Shown here in pieces: positions 34,065 through 43,569 of a stretch of 64,000 nt of DNA; positions within the stretch are counted from its first letter, which is position 1, and each line of letters begins with the position of its first letter. The position numbers were made by a program, and so were the translations under genes. The stretch covers positions 310,001 to 374,000 of the forward strand of contig NZ_LNBE01000002.1 in the NCBI RefSeq assembly GCF_001445655.1, written 5' to 3'. The stretch comes from Streptomyces roseifaciens (GTDB lineage: Bacteria; Actinomycetota; Actinomycetes; Streptomycetales; Streptomycetaceae). Under the pieces are notes generated by a model. The model saw nothing but the letters and a program-made list of their open reading frames with translations. It had not been told where the DNA came from and ran no database searches.

Positions 34065-35651
34065 ATGAGTGTTGACATGGCGTATCACCATTTGGGCGCG
34101 GGGGTTCTCGATCACGCCCGGAGCCGGCCCGACGGGATCGCGCTGGCCCTCGGCAAGCGCGACGTCACCTACGCGGAGGCCGCCGGTACGGCACTGACCT
34201 GGGCGGCCCGCATCCTCGACGTCACCGGCGGAAGTCCCCGCCGGGTGGGCGTCTTCGCCCACCGCAGCGAGACCTCCTACCTCGGCACGCTGGCGGCGCT
34301 CTTCTCCGGTGCCGCCTTCGTGCCGCTCAACCGGCGCTTTCCCGTCAAGCGCACCCGCTCCATGGTGGAGCGCGCCGGCCTCGACGCGCTGATCGTGGAC
34401 CAGGGCTCGCTGCCTCAACTCGCCGAGGTGTTACGGGGGATCGCCCGGCCGCCGGCGGTGCTGCTGCCGCACGGCGACGCGGGCGACCGGGAGCAGCTCG
34501 CCGCCGCCGGCGTCCCGGCCGTGCTCACCGCGGCGGACCTCGCCGGCGCCGAGCCGCTCGCGACCGCCGTGCAGGCCGGGGAACACGACCCCGCCTACCT
34601 GCTTTTCACCTCCGGCAGCACCGGTGCCCCCAAGGGCGTGCCGGTCACCCACGGCAACGCGCGGTCGTTCCTCGCCGCGGCCCAGGCCCGCTACGGCATC
34701 ACTCCCGAGGACCGGTTCAGCCAGACCTTCGACCAGACCTTCGACCTGTCGGTCTTCGACCTCTTCATGGCCTGGGAACACGGCGCCCGGGTCTGCGCCA
34801 TGGACTCCATCGAGATCCTCGCCCCCTTCCGCTACCTGGAGCGCAACGAGGTCACCGTCTGGTTCTCGGTGCCCTCCGTGGCCGCCGTCCTGCGCAAGCG
34901 CGGGTCGCTGACGCCGGGGCGGATGCCGGGCCTGCGCTGGAGCCTGTTCTGCGGCGAGGCGCTGCCGCGCGCCACCGCGGAGGCCTGGCAGGCCGCCGCC
35001 CCCGCCTCGGCCGTGGAGAACCTGTACGGCCCCACCGAACTGACCATCGCCTGCACGGCCTACCGCTGGGACCCGCGGACGAGCCCGGCCGCGTGCGTCC
35101 ACGACAACGTCCCGATCGGGCGCCCCTTCCCGGGACTTGCGCCGCTCGTTGTGGACGAGGCGCTGGAGCCGGTCGCCGAGGGCGGCACCGGCGAGCTGTG
35201 CGTGGCCGGCCCGCAGACCGCGCCCGGCTACTGGCAGGACCCGGACCTCACGGCGGAACGGTTCCTCGAGCGCGACGGCAGGACCTACTACCGCACCGGC
35301 GACCTCGTGCGCGTTCAGGACGGCGGCGACTACGTCTACCTGGGCCGCAACGACCAGCAGGTCAAGGTCGGCGGCTACCGCATCGAACTCGGCGAGATCG
35401 AGGCGGCGTTGCGCCGCGCCGGCTGCGCCGAGGCCGTCTGCATCCACCGGCCCGGTGAGGACGTCATCGCCGCCGTCGTCTCCGGCGCGGACGACCCGGA
35501 GGCGCTCGCCGACTCCGTCGCCGCGCTGCTGCCCGCCTACATGGTGCCGAAGTCCGTGCACGCCGTCGACGAGATGCCGGTCAACGGCAACGGCAAGGTC
35601 GACCGCAACGCCCTGCGCTCCTGGTTGGACACCCTCGTCGCAGCCCGATGA
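34065..35651 (+). CDS. Free-standing amino-acid adenylation enzyme (NRPS A-domain type)
   Basis: A 528-residue A domain without condensation or carrier parts. Core motifs are A3 LLFTSGSTGAPKGVPVTH (from residue 179), A4 FDLSVFDLFMAWE (Asp227 at the position that binds the substrate amino group), A5 NLYGPTELTIA, A7 YRTGDLV, A8 GRNDQQVKVGGYRIELGEIE and A10 NGNGKVDR. It should form an aminoacyl-AMP and load it onto a carrier. The next gene begins with a carrier domain, so that is the likely acceptor. The pocket residues do not let me name the amino acid safely. The ATG follows a GGGGGAAGGG run. First gene of a long operon. Confidence 0.9.
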   Translation: MSVDMAYHHLGAGVLDHARSRPDGIALALGKRDVTYAEAAGTALTWAARILDVTGGSPRRVGVFAHRSETSYLGTLAALFSGAAFVPLNRRFPVKRTRSMVERAGLDALIVDQGSLPQLAEVLRGIARPPAVLLPHGDAGDREQLAAAGVPAVLTAADLAGAEPLATAVQAGEHDPAYLLFTSGSTGAPKGVPVTHGNARSFLAAAQARYGITPEDRFSQTFDQTFDLSVFDLFMAWEHGARVCAMDSIEILAPFRYLERNEVTVWFSVPSVAAVLRKRGSLTPGRMPGLRWSLFCGEALPRATAEAWQAAAPASAVENLYGPTELTIACTAYRWDPRTSPAACVHDNVPIGRPFPGLAPLVVDEALEPVAEGGTGELCVAGPQTAPGYWQDPDLTAERFLERDGRTYYRTGDLVRVQDGGDYVYLGRNDQQVKVGGYRIELGEIEAALRRAGCAEAVCIHRPGEDVIAAVVSGADDPEALADSVAALLPAYMVPKSVHAVDEMPVNGNGKVDRNALRSWLDTLVAAR

Positions 35652-35710
35652 GCGGCAGCCGCACGCCCGGCTGCACGACACGCCTCGAAGACCGCTCCGT
35701 GGAGAAGAAC

Positions 35711-37147
35711 ATGAACAGCGTCGACCAGCTGATCGCGCACACCCTCAGGATCGACGAAGGCAGGATCACCGCCGACCTGGAGTACCAGTCCATTCGGGAG
35801 TGGGACTCCCTGGGGCACGTGACGCTGATGATGGCCCTGGAGAACGCGTATGGCACCCCCGTCGACGACGAACTCACCCTGGAGTTGCGGACGGTGGCCG
35901 CGATCCGCGCCTTCGCCGCCGAGCACGCGGGCCCCTCCTCCGCCGAGGGCGCGGGCCCGGCGCCCGCGGCGGAGGAGAAGCCCGCCGCACCGGCGGCGGC
36001 AACGGCACCGCAGCCCGACAAGGCCGTCCGCCGCGGGCTCGAAGGCGTCAGCTTCGATTACACCACCATCACCCGCATCGACGGTGCCGAGGGCGTCCTG
36101 GAGTACCGCGGATACAGCATCCACGACCTGGCCGAGCACGCCTCGTACACCGAGGTGGCCCACCTCCTCGTCCACGGCGAACTGCCCGACGCGCACGCCC
36201 GCGCAGCGTTCGAGAAGGAGCTGCAAGCCCGCCGCGCCCTGCCGCCCGAGGTGCTCTCCCTCGTCCGCTCGCTCGCCCACGCCCACCCCATGGACGCGCT
36301 GCTCACCTGCCTGCCCGCCCTCGCCGCCTACGGGCCCCGGCGCGACGCCGCGGCGGACGAGACGTACGGGGAGGCGCTCGACGCGGGGATCACGCTGCTG
36401 GCCCGGATCCCCATGCTGGTCGCGGCCCACCACGCCGTCCGGGAGGGCCGCGAGCCGGTCCTGCCGGCCGAGGACGTGCCCGCCGTCGAGGCGTTCCTGA
36501 CGGTGCTCCTGGGCGCGGAGCCCACCCCCGCGGCGGTCCGCTTCATGAACAAGGGGCTGATCGTCCACGCCGACCACAGCTCCAACGCCTCCGCGTTCGC
36601 CGCGCGCGTGGCCACCGGCTCCCGCGCCGGGATGACCGCCGCCCTCACCGCCGCCGTGGCGACGTTCGGGGGCTCGGTGCACGGCGGTGCGGCCGAGCGC
36701 GTCGTACGCCTCATCGACGACGTCGGCAGCCCCGAGAACGCCGGCGCCTACGTGCAGGAGCTGCACGGCCGCGGCGAGCCCGTCATGGGCTTCGGCCACC
36801 GCGTCTACCGCACCGAGGACCCGCGGGTGCGCCACCTGCGCGCCACCGTCGCCGAGCTGAGCGCGGAGCGCGGGGACACCCGGGGCCTGGACATCCTCGA
36901 CGCGGTCGCCGCCGCGATGGGCCCGTACGCCCGGCGCGGCGTCGCCCCCAACGTGGACCTGTACGCGGGACTCGCCTACCGGCTGCTCGGCCTGCCCGAC
37001 GACCTGGCCGTGCCCCTCTTCGTCGTCGGCCGCACCGCCGGCTGGGTCGCCCAGGTGCTCGAACAGCACGCCAACAACGTGCTCATCCGCCCCCTGCTGG
37101 CCTACGACGGCCCCCGCTCGCGCAGCTACGCGGGAGGCGCCGCATGA
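35711..37147 (+). CDS. Carrier protein-citrate synthase fusion
   Basis: A 478-residue protein with a rare architecture. Residues 1-70 are an acyl/peptidyl carrier domain with the site IREWDSLGHVTL (Ser33). An Ala/Pro-rich linker spans 71-103. Residues 104-478 are a citrate synthase with intact catalytic motifs: VHADHSSNASAF (His286/His289), SVHGGAAE (His324), GFGHRVY (His363) and NVDLYAG (Asp416). Citrate synthase normally uses free acetyl-CoA; here the acyl donor is likely bound to the attached carrier after loading by the adenylation enzyme. The start at 35711 is chosen for GGAGAAG immediately upstream; the ATG at 35648 overlapping the previous stop is an alternative. Confidence 0.92.
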   Translation: MNSVDQLIAHTLRIDEGRITADLEYQSIREWDSLGHVTLMMALENAYGTPVDDELTLELRTVAAIRAFAAEHAGPSSAEGAGPAPAAEEKPAAPAAATAPQPDKAVRRGLEGVSFDYTTITRIDGAEGVLEYRGYSIHDLAEHASYTEVAHLLVHGELPDAHARAAFEKELQARRALPPEVLSLVRSLAHAHPMDALLTCLPALAAYGPRRDAAADETYGEALDAGITLLARIPMLVAAHHAVREGREPVLPAEDVPAVEAFLTVLLGAEPTPAAVRFMNKGLIVHADHSSNASAFAARVATGSRAGMTAALTAAVATFGGSVHGGAAERVVRLIDDVGSPENAGAYVQELHGRGEPVMGFGHRVYRTEDPRVRHLRATVAELSAERGDTRGLDILDAVAAAMGPYARRGVAPNVDLYAGLAYRLLGLPDDLAVPLFVVGRTAGWVAQVLEQHANNVLIRPLLAYDGPRSRSYAGGAA

Positions 37148-38334
37148 GCCGCCACCTGCTGTGCATCGGCCGCTCCCGGCAGATGCACGCCAAGGCCCAC
37201 CGCCTCGGCCTGCGCCTGAGCGTCGTCGCCGAGCTGTCCCGGGTGCGCACCCAGCGGGACCTGTCGATGTACGAGCGGATCGTCGCGCTGCCCGACACGG
37301 CCGGGGTGGCCGAGTGGGTCGCCGCCGCCCGCATGGTGCACGAGCACGACCCCGTGGACGCCATCGGCGGGTTCAACGAGGAGACGCAGGAGTTCGCCGC
37401 CGTGATCGCCGGCGCGCTCGGCCTGCCGTACCACGCGCTGGAGACCGTCCGCGCCACCCGCCACAAGCACCTGATGCGCGACGCGCTCCGGCAGGCCGGG
37501 GTCGACCCCACCCCTGCGCGCGAGATCGGCGGGCGCGACGACGTCACGGCCTTCGCGGCCGAGCACGGCTATCCGCTGGTGGTCAAGCCGGTCGACGGCA
37601 GCGGCAGCGCGGCCGTCACCGTCGTCCGCTCGGCCGCGGACGTCCCCGCCCGGCTGCCCGAGGGGTACCGGATGCTCGCCGAGGGCTTCCTCGACGGCGA
37701 GGAGTACAGCGTCGAGGCGCTCTCCGAGAAGGGGGAGCACCGCGTCGTCTGCGTGACCCAGAAGTTCACCGACGAGGCCACCCGGGTGGAGACCGGCCAC
37801 TGCGTGCCCGCGCCCGTGGACGACGCGCTGCGGGCCGCCGTCGACGCGTACGTCCCGCGGGTGCTCGACGCCCTCGGCGTGACGGACGGGCCCACGCACA
37901 CCGAAGTCATCGCCACGGCCGGCGGGCTGCGCGTCGTCGAGACCCACCTGCGGCTCGGCGGTGACCACATCGTCGAACTGGCCGAACTCGCCCTGGGCAT
38001 CGACCTCGACACCGCCTGGATCCGGCAGGTGGCGGGGGAGACGGTCGTGCCCGACCTGTTCACCGAGGCGTTCCGCGCGGCCGCGATCACCTTCGTCACG
38101 CCCTCCGCCGCCGGCGTCCTGGAGCGCACGGAGGGCACGCAGGAGGCCGCCGCGCTGCCCGGCGTCGTCACCGTCGAACAGCTCCAGGAGCCGGGCGCGG
38201 TGCTCGCGAGGACGCTCACCAGCCAGGGCAGGGCCGCCTGCGTCATCGCCACCGGCGCGACCGGCGAGGAAGCCGTGGAGCGCAGCCGGGCGGCGGCCGG
38301 GAAGCTGAGGTTCGTGGTGGCATGCGCGGGGTGA
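37144..38334 (+). CDS. ATP-grasp ligase (first of two)
   Basis: A 396-residue ATP-grasp enzyme. The ATP-binding lysine and glycine loop are LVVKPVDGSGSAAV (Lys148), and the metal-binding end is VVETHLRLGGDHIVE, where the usual Asn of the E-x-N-x-R motif is His. The family joins a carboxylate, via an acyl phosphate, to an amine, often forming a peptide bond between amino acids. It is coupled by ATGA to the citrate-synthase fusion and is followed by an exporter, so it likely condenses the unusual acid or amino acid made by the pathway. A second ATP-grasp gene closes the operon. Confidence 0.85.
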   Translation: MSRHLLCIGRSRQMHAKAHRLGLRLSVVAELSRVRTQRDLSMYERIVALPDTAGVAEWVAAARMVHEHDPVDAIGGFNEETQEFAAVIAGALGLPYHALETVRATRHKHLMRDALRQAGVDPTPAREIGGRDDVTAFAAEHGYPLVVKPVDGSGSAAVTVVRSAADVPARLPEGYRMLAEGFLDGEEYSVEALSEKGEHRVVCVTQKFTDEATRVETGHCVPAPVDDALRAAVDAYVPRVLDALGVTDGPTHTEVIATAGGLRVVETHLRLGGDHIVELAELALGIDLDTAWIRQVAGETVVPDLFTEAFRAAAITFVTPSAAGVLERTEGTQEAAALPGVVTVEQLQEPGAVLARTLTSQGRAACVIATGATGEEAVERSRAAAGKLRFVVACAG

Positions 38335-39596
38335 AGCTGGGCCGGCCCGGCGCCTGGCTGCTCGGCGGCACCCTGGCCACCAGCCTCGGCGGCGGCATGC
38401 AGACCCTGGCCGCCGGGAAGCTGCTCTACGACGAGACCGGCTCGATCGCCGCCTTCGGCATCGTCCTGATCGTCGAACAGCTCCTCACCTTCACGGTTCC
38501 CCTGGTGGCGGGCCCGTGGGTGGACCGCGGCGACCCGCGGCGCATCTGCACCGCGATCGAGCTCGCCCGGGGGACGGCGCTCATCGCCATCGGGTGCGTC
38601 ATGCTCTCCGGGCCGAGCCCCCTGGGCTGGATCATGGCGATGTCCCTGTGCATCAAGGCGGGGCAGCCCTTCTACCGGGGCGCCATGTTCTCGATGGCGC
38701 CGGCCGCCGTGCCCGGCGCGGCGCTGGGCACCTTCAACGCCTACTCGAACATCGCCCAGCAGGGCGGGGCGCTGCTCGGGGCCGCCGTGGCCGGAGTGAT
38801 CATCCAGGGCTGGGGCGCCTCGGCGTGCTTCCTGGTCACCGGTGCCGGCTTCCTCCTGTCGGGCCTGGCCATCGCCGCCGCGCGGATGCCGCGGCCCGAG
38901 GCGGAGCCCGCGGAGGGCAAGGGGGCCTCGGCGGGCTGGGGCCCGGTCGTCGCACTGCTGCGCACGGAGCGGGGCTTCGCCCGCCACCTCCTGCTGGGCA
39001 CCGCGGACAACATCGCCGTGGTGCTGTTCAACCTGCTGCTGTTCGCCCTGGTCGCACGGCACTTCGGCGGCAGCGCCTACTGGCTGTCGGCCATGGACTG
39101 CGCCTTCGCCGTCGGCGCGATCTGCGCCGCGCCCGCCCTCGGCCCCCTCGAAGCGAGGCTGGGGCCGAAGGGCGCGGTACGGGCCGGGCTCGCGGGGCAG
39201 GCACTGTGCTTCGCGGCCCTCGCGGCCGGGCCGGGCGGCCCCGTCGTGATCGGCCTGGCGCTCGTCCTGGGCGCGTGCAACACCGTCTCCTGGACGACGG
39301 TGACCACCGCCCTGCAGCTCCGGGCGGGCAAGGCCGTGCGCGGCCGGATCGGCACCGCCCGCAACCTCGTCACGGCGGGAGTCTCGGCTGCCCTGGTGCC
39401 GGTCGTCTCCCGCCTGGAGCAGCGGTCACTGGCCTTCGCCCTGCTGGCCGGTGCGGTCGTCGTCGCGGCGTACGTGCTGCTGGCGGGGGCCGTCGCGGGG
39501 GACCGGGAGACGCCCGGCGAGGACGGCGCGGCACGGCAGGACGGCACGACACGTAACGAGACGTCGGGGGACGAGAAGGAAGTGACTGCCACGTGA
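38322..39596 (+). CDS. MFS exporter (EntS-like, about 12 TM)
   Basis: A 424-residue membrane protein with about 12 hydrophobic helices; the loop WVDRGDPRRICTAIE resembles the D-R-x-x-R-R motif of MFS transporters, and overall layout resembles EntS-type exporters. The ATG at 38322 has GAGG 11 bases upstream; GTG at 38331 overlapping the previous stop is an alternative. It lies inside the pathway operon and is the most likely exporter or self-resistance determinant for its product. The C-terminal tail is cytoplasmic, charged and low complexity. Confidence 0.88.
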   Translation: MRGVKLGRPGAWLLGGTLATSLGGGMQTLAAGKLLYDETGSIAAFGIVLIVEQLLTFTVPLVAGPWVDRGDPRRICTAIELARGTALIAIGCVMLSGPSPLGWIMAMSLCIKAGQPFYRGAMFSMAPAAVPGAALGTFNAYSNIAQQGGALLGAAVAGVIIQGWGASACFLVTGAGFLLSGLAIAAARMPRPEAEPAEGKGASAGWGPVVALLRTERGFARHLLLGTADNIAVVLFNLLLFALVARHFGGSAYWLSAMDCAFAVGAICAAPALGPLEARLGPKGAVRAGLAGQALCFAALAAGPGGPVVIGLALVLGACNTVSWTTVTTALQLRAGKAVRGRIGTARNLVTAGVSAALVPVVSRLEQRSLAFALLAGAVVVAAYVLLAGAVAGDRETPGEDGAARQDGTTRNETSGDEKEVTAT

Positions 39597-42172
39597 TCAC
39601 CCGGGAGCAGCTCGCGGGACGCGACGCGCAGCTGTACAGCCTGCCGCGGTTCGCCGCCGAGCACGGCGTGGACCTCGCGGCCGTGCCGTACAGCGGACGC
39701 ATCCTGCTGGAGGCGCTGCTGCGCGCGGGCGAGCCCGGGAAGGCGGCCCTCCTCGCGGGACGGCTGGCCGCGGGCGAGGAGGCAGGCCTGGAGATGGCCT
39801 TCCCGCCCGCCCGCATCCTCGTGCAGGACTACACCGGCATCCCGCTGCTGGTCGACCTGGCGGCGCTGCGCAGCCGCGTGGACCGGCCCGAGCGGGTCAA
39901 CCCGGTGCTGCCGGTCGACGTGGTCGTCGACCACTCGGTGCAGGCCGACTGGGCGGGCCGCCCGGACGCGCAGGCCCGCAACGAGGCGCTCGAACACGCC
40001 CGCAACGCCGAGCGCTACGCGTTCCTGAAGTGGGCCCGGAGCGCCTTCGACGGCGTGCGGGTGATCCCGCCGGGCCGCGGCATCGTGCACCAGGTGAACC
40101 TGGAGCAGCTCGCCACGGTCGTCGCCACCGGCGCCGACGGCCTGCTGTTCCCGGACACCGTCATAGGCACCGACAGCCACACCACCATGGTCAACGGGCT
40201 GGGAGTGCTGGGCTGGGGCGTCGGCGGCCTGGAGGCCGAGGCCCTGATGCTGGGCCTCGCCCAGCCGATCCGCATCCCCGCGATCGTGGGCGTCCGCCTC
40301 ACCGGCACGGTCCGGCCCGGCGTCTCGCCCACCGACGTGGTGCTGACCCTCACGCAGCGGCTGCGCGAGGAGAACGTGCGCGGCCTGCTGGTGGAGTTCA
40401 CCGGCCCCGGCATCGACGCGCTGTCCGCCGCCGACCGGTGCACCGTCGCCAACATGGCCCCGGAGTACGGCGCGATGGCGGCGTACTTCCCCGTCGACGC
40501 CGAGACCCTGCGCTACCTGCGGCAGACGGGCCGCCGCGACGAGGACGTCCGCCTGGCCGAGGCGTACTGCCGCCACCAGCACCTGCTGAGGGAGGAGGGC
40601 GGCCGCGGCCCCGAGCCGTGCTTCGGCCGCGTCGTCGACTTCGACCTCGGTGCCGTGCGGCCGAGCCTCGCCGGACCGAGCCAGCCCGACCAGCGCATCG
40701 CCATCCCCGAACTGCCCGGCTCCTTCGCCCGGTTCCACGGCGGGCCGGTGCGCACCGCGAACGGCCTGAGCGACGGCGACATCGTCATCGCCTCCATCAC
40801 CTCCTGCACCAGCACGTCCAACCCGAAGGCCATGCTGGCCGCCGGCCTCCTGGCCCGGCGCGCCGTCGAGCGCGGCCTGTCCGTCCCGGACCGGGTGAAG
40901 ACGAGCCTGTCGCCCGGCTCCCGCGCCGTCACCCGCTACCTGGAGGACGCCGGGCTGCTGCCCCACCTGGAGAAGCTGGGCTTCCACGTCGCCGGCTACG
41001 GGTGCATGACCTGCAACGGCGGCAGCGGGCCCCTCAACGACGGCGTCGGGGAGACCGTCGACGCGCACGGCCTGAACGTCGCCGCGGTCCTCAGCGGCAA
41101 CCGCAACTTCGAGGCACGCGTCCACGGCCAGGTCCGCGCGGGCTACCTCGCCTCGCCCGCGCTGGTCGTCGCCCTCGCCCTCGCCGGCACCGTCCGCACG
41201 GACCTGGAGAGCGAACCGCTGGGCACCGGAAGCGACGGCGAGCCCGTCCTGCTGGCCGACATCTGGCCCACCGGCGCCGAACTGGCCGCGCTGGAAGAGG
41301 AGTTCCTCACCCCCGAGCTGTTCGCCGCCGCCGAGGGGGACGACCCCGGCTGGGACGCCATCACCGCACCCGACGGCCCGGTCTTCCCCTGGGACGAGGA
41401 CTCCACCTACATCCGGCTCCCCGCCTTCGTGGGCGCCACCCGCCCCGCCGGCGCACCCGTGCGCGCCGCCCGCGCCCTGCTCGCCCTCGGCGACGACGTC
41501 AGCACCGACCACATCTCCCCGGTCGGCGCCATACCGGAGGACTCGCCCGCCGGCATCCACCTGCGCGAGCGGGGCGTGACGGACTTCAACTCCTACGGCT
41601 CCCGCCGCGGCAACCACGAGGTCATGGCCCGGGGCACCTTCTCCAACCCGCGGCTGCACAACGCCCTGACCGGGCCCGGCGGCAGCGGCGGCACCACCCT
41701 CCACATCCCGAGCGGCGAACGGCTGCCCGTCCACGAGGCGGCCCGCCGCTACGAGGCCGCCGGCACCCCGCTGGTCGTGCTCGCCGGGAAGAACTACGGC
41801 AAGGGCTCCTCCCGCGACTGGGCGGCCAAGGGCCCCTGGCTGCTGGGCGTACGGGCCGTCCTCGCCGAGAGCTTCGAACGCATCCACCGGGCCAACCTCT
41901 GCGCCATGGGCATCCTGCCGCTGCTCCTCCCGGACGGGAAGAGCTGGGCCGCGCTCGGTCTCACCGGCCACGAGGAGTTCGCGCTGGAGGGCCTGGAGCA
42001 CCTGCGCGACACCGGCACGGTGCGCGTCGTGGCCGGCGGCACCGCCTTCACGGCCCGCGCCGAGGTCCACTCGACGGGGGAGTGGGACGTGCTCCTCGCG
42101 GGCGGCACCCTCCCCCACCTGCTCGGCCGGCTGGAGGCCGCCGGGCAGGAGGACGGCGGGGGAGAAGCATGA
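39593..42172 (+). CDS. Aconitase-family hydro-lyase (pathway paralogue)
   Basis: An 859-residue aconitase, IRP/AcnA-like in length. The three [4Fe-4S] ligands are Cys405 (SITSCTSTSNP), Cys471 and Cys474 (GYGCMTCNGG); IGTDSHTTMVNGLGVLGWGVGG and GKNYGKGSSRDWAAKG are standard substrate-binding blocks. Aconitases isomerise citrate-type acids through an alkene. The GTG start overlaps the exporter stop (GTGA). Beside a citrate-synthase fusion it should isomerise the substituted citrate made there, much as phosphinomethylmalate isomerase does in phosphinothricin biosynthesis. Being in the middle of a biosynthetic operon argues against it being the housekeeping TCA enzyme. Confidence 0.92.
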   Translation: MITREQLAGRDAQLYSLPRFAAEHGVDLAAVPYSGRILLEALLRAGEPGKAALLAGRLAAGEEAGLEMAFPPARILVQDYTGIPLLVDLAALRSRVDRPERVNPVLPVDVVVDHSVQADWAGRPDAQARNEALEHARNAERYAFLKWARSAFDGVRVIPPGRGIVHQVNLEQLATVVATGADGLLFPDTVIGTDSHTTMVNGLGVLGWGVGGLEAEALMLGLAQPIRIPAIVGVRLTGTVRPGVSPTDVVLTLTQRLREENVRGLLVEFTGPGIDALSAADRCTVANMAPEYGAMAAYFPVDAETLRYLRQTGRRDEDVRLAEAYCRHQHLLREEGGRGPEPCFGRVVDFDLGAVRPSLAGPSQPDQRIAIPELPGSFARFHGGPVRTANGLSDGDIVIASITSCTSTSNPKAMLAAGLLARRAVERGLSVPDRVKTSLSPGSRAVTRYLEDAGLLPHLEKLGFHVAGYGCMTCNGGSGPLNDGVGETVDAHGLNVAAVLSGNRNFEARVHGQVRAGYLASPALVVALALAGTVRTDLESEPLGTGSDGEPVLLADIWPTGAELAALEEEFLTPELFAAAEGDDPGWDAITAPDGPVFPWDEDSTYIRLPAFVGATRPAGAPVRAARALLALGDDVSTDHISPVGAIPEDSPAGIHLRERGVTDFNSYGSRRGNHEVMARGTFSNPRLHNALTGPGGSGGTTLHIPSGERLPVHEAARRYEAAGTPLVVLAGKNYGKGSSRDWAAKGPWLLGVRAVLAESFERIHRANLCAMGILPLLLPDGKSWAALGLTGHEEFALEGLEHLRDTGTVRVVAGGTAFTARAEVHSTGEWDVLLAGGTLPHLLGRLEAAGQEDGGGEA

Positions 42173-43569
42173 GCCGGGACATCCTCGCCGGGCTGGACCT
42201 GCTCGACGCCGCCGGGGCCGAGGCGCTCGCCGGCCGGACGCAGTCCTTCGCCCCCGTCCACCTCGGCACGCGCGACGTGCCCGTCGGCACCGTCCTGGAC
42301 CTGATCCACAAGGACGACGCCCTGCTGCCCCCGCGCACCGGGCACCTCGGCAACTGGGAGGACATCGCCCTCGGGCGCTCCGGGCCGATGGACTTCAACA
42401 CCGCCATCTGCGGGCAGGGGCACGGCTATCCGCTGATCTACGGCTTCACGCAGACCGAGACCGAACCGGACGGCGACACCCCGGCCGGCGGCGACGCCGT
42501 CTACCTTCCCGGGTCCGTCGTCGACCGGGGCGGGCGGCGCGTCCTGCCGCTCTTCAGCTGGGACGGCCGGGCGTTCGTGCGCCGCGACCGCAGCCGCCCG
42601 CTGTTCTGCCCGCTCGTCAGCACCGAGCACGAGGGAAGCCTCGTCCCGCTGGTGGACCTGCACTGGCGCCGCATGCACACCATCGCCGGGTACCGCTTCG
42701 AGCTGGAGGCCTCCTCGATCGTCGCGAACGCCGAGGCGTTCACGAGCATGCTGACCCTCCTGCTGGAGGAGGCGGCCGCGGGCCCGGGCCCGCGGCGCGC
42801 CTTCGGCGAGCTGATCAGCCACGCCGTCCGGCTCGACGGAGAGGTCTCCCGCTGCGAGATCCGGGCCGACGGCCGCGGCTTCCTGCTCGCAGGCCACCGC
42901 TACGGCTCGGCCCGCGCCCTCGCGGAAGCGGCCCTGGAGCCCTTCCGCGCCCTGACCGGCCCGCAGGACTTCCAGGACCGGCTGGGCGCGCTGCCGCCCG
43001 TCCTGCCCGTGGTGTCCCACCTGCTGACCAGCGTCCTGACCGGGCTCTTCGGCACCCACCTCCCCGACGGGCCCGCGGGCCACGACGAGGACCCGTTCGT
43101 CACCCACCTGCACTGGGGCGCGCGGGCCATGGCCGGCTGCCCGCCCCGCCGCGGCGGCTACTTCACCCGCAAGGCCACGGTCCGCGGGATGCGCGCCATC
43201 GCCTCCACCCTCGTCCGCTCCTTCCCCGAGGCCCGGCCCCTGTGCGTGGTGCTGCTGCCGGCGCCCGTCTTCATGCTCTGCCCGGCCGGCACGGACCCGC
43301 GCGACGCGGAGCTGATGGCCGCGCTCCTGCGCACCGTCGGCGCAGCCCGGCCCGATGCCGCCTACGACACCGCGACCGGCTGGCTGCAGGAGCACGGCGA
43401 GGGCTTCTCCGCGTACCTGCGCGGCAGGTTCCGCGACGGCAGCGGCGTCCCGCACGACGGGGTTCTGCGCGAGCCGTCCGTCCCCGTCGAGCCCGAAGGC
43501 TTCCGGGACCTCACCTTCCGCCAGGCCTCGGCGGTCGTGGGGGCCTTCGAGGAGGTGATCAACGCATGA
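42169..43569 (+). CDS. Unrecognised 466-residue protein in the operon
   Basis: I do not recognise a family. The protein is soluble, without signal peptide or TM helix. The N-terminal third holds conserved-looking polar patches (HKDDALLPPRTGHLGNWED, MDFNTAICGQGHGYPLIYGF) and several His residues (DLHWRRMHTIAGYRFE; VTHLHWGARAM) that might bind a metal. The middle contains an Ala/Leu-rich helical part. ATGA overlaps on both sides place it firmly in the operon between aconitase and the enolase-superfamily enzyme, so it probably catalyses or scaffolds a step on the same intermediate. Codon use matches its neighbours. Confidence 0.8.
   Translation: MSRDILAGLDLLDAAGAEALAGRTQSFAPVHLGTRDVPVGTVLDLIHKDDALLPPRTGHLGNWEDIALGRSGPMDFNTAICGQGHGYPLIYGFTQTETEPDGDTPAGGDAVYLPGSVVDRGGRRVLPLFSWDGRAFVRRDRSRPLFCPLVSTEHEGSLVPLVDLHWRRMHTIAGYRFELEASSIVANAEAFTSMLTLLLEEAAAGPGPRRAFGELISHAVRLDGEVSRCEIRADGRGFLLAGHRYGSARALAEAALEPFRALTGPQDFQDRLGALPPVLPVVSHLLTSVLTGLFGTHLPDGPAGHDEDPFVTHLHWGARAMAGCPPRRGGYFTRKATVRGMRAIASTLVRSFPEARPLCVVLLPAPVFMLCPAGTDPRDAELMAALLRTVGAARPDAAYDTATGWLQEHGEGFSAYLRGRFRDGSGVPHDGVLREPSVPVEPEGFRDLTFRQASAVVGAFEEVINA

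Noticed and set aside
35648..35710. Earlier ATG for the carrier-citrate synthase overlapping the previous stop
   Set aside because: It adds 21 residues without carrier-domain character, and GGAGAAG directly precedes the later ATG. It remains possible because ATGA overlaps are common in this operon.
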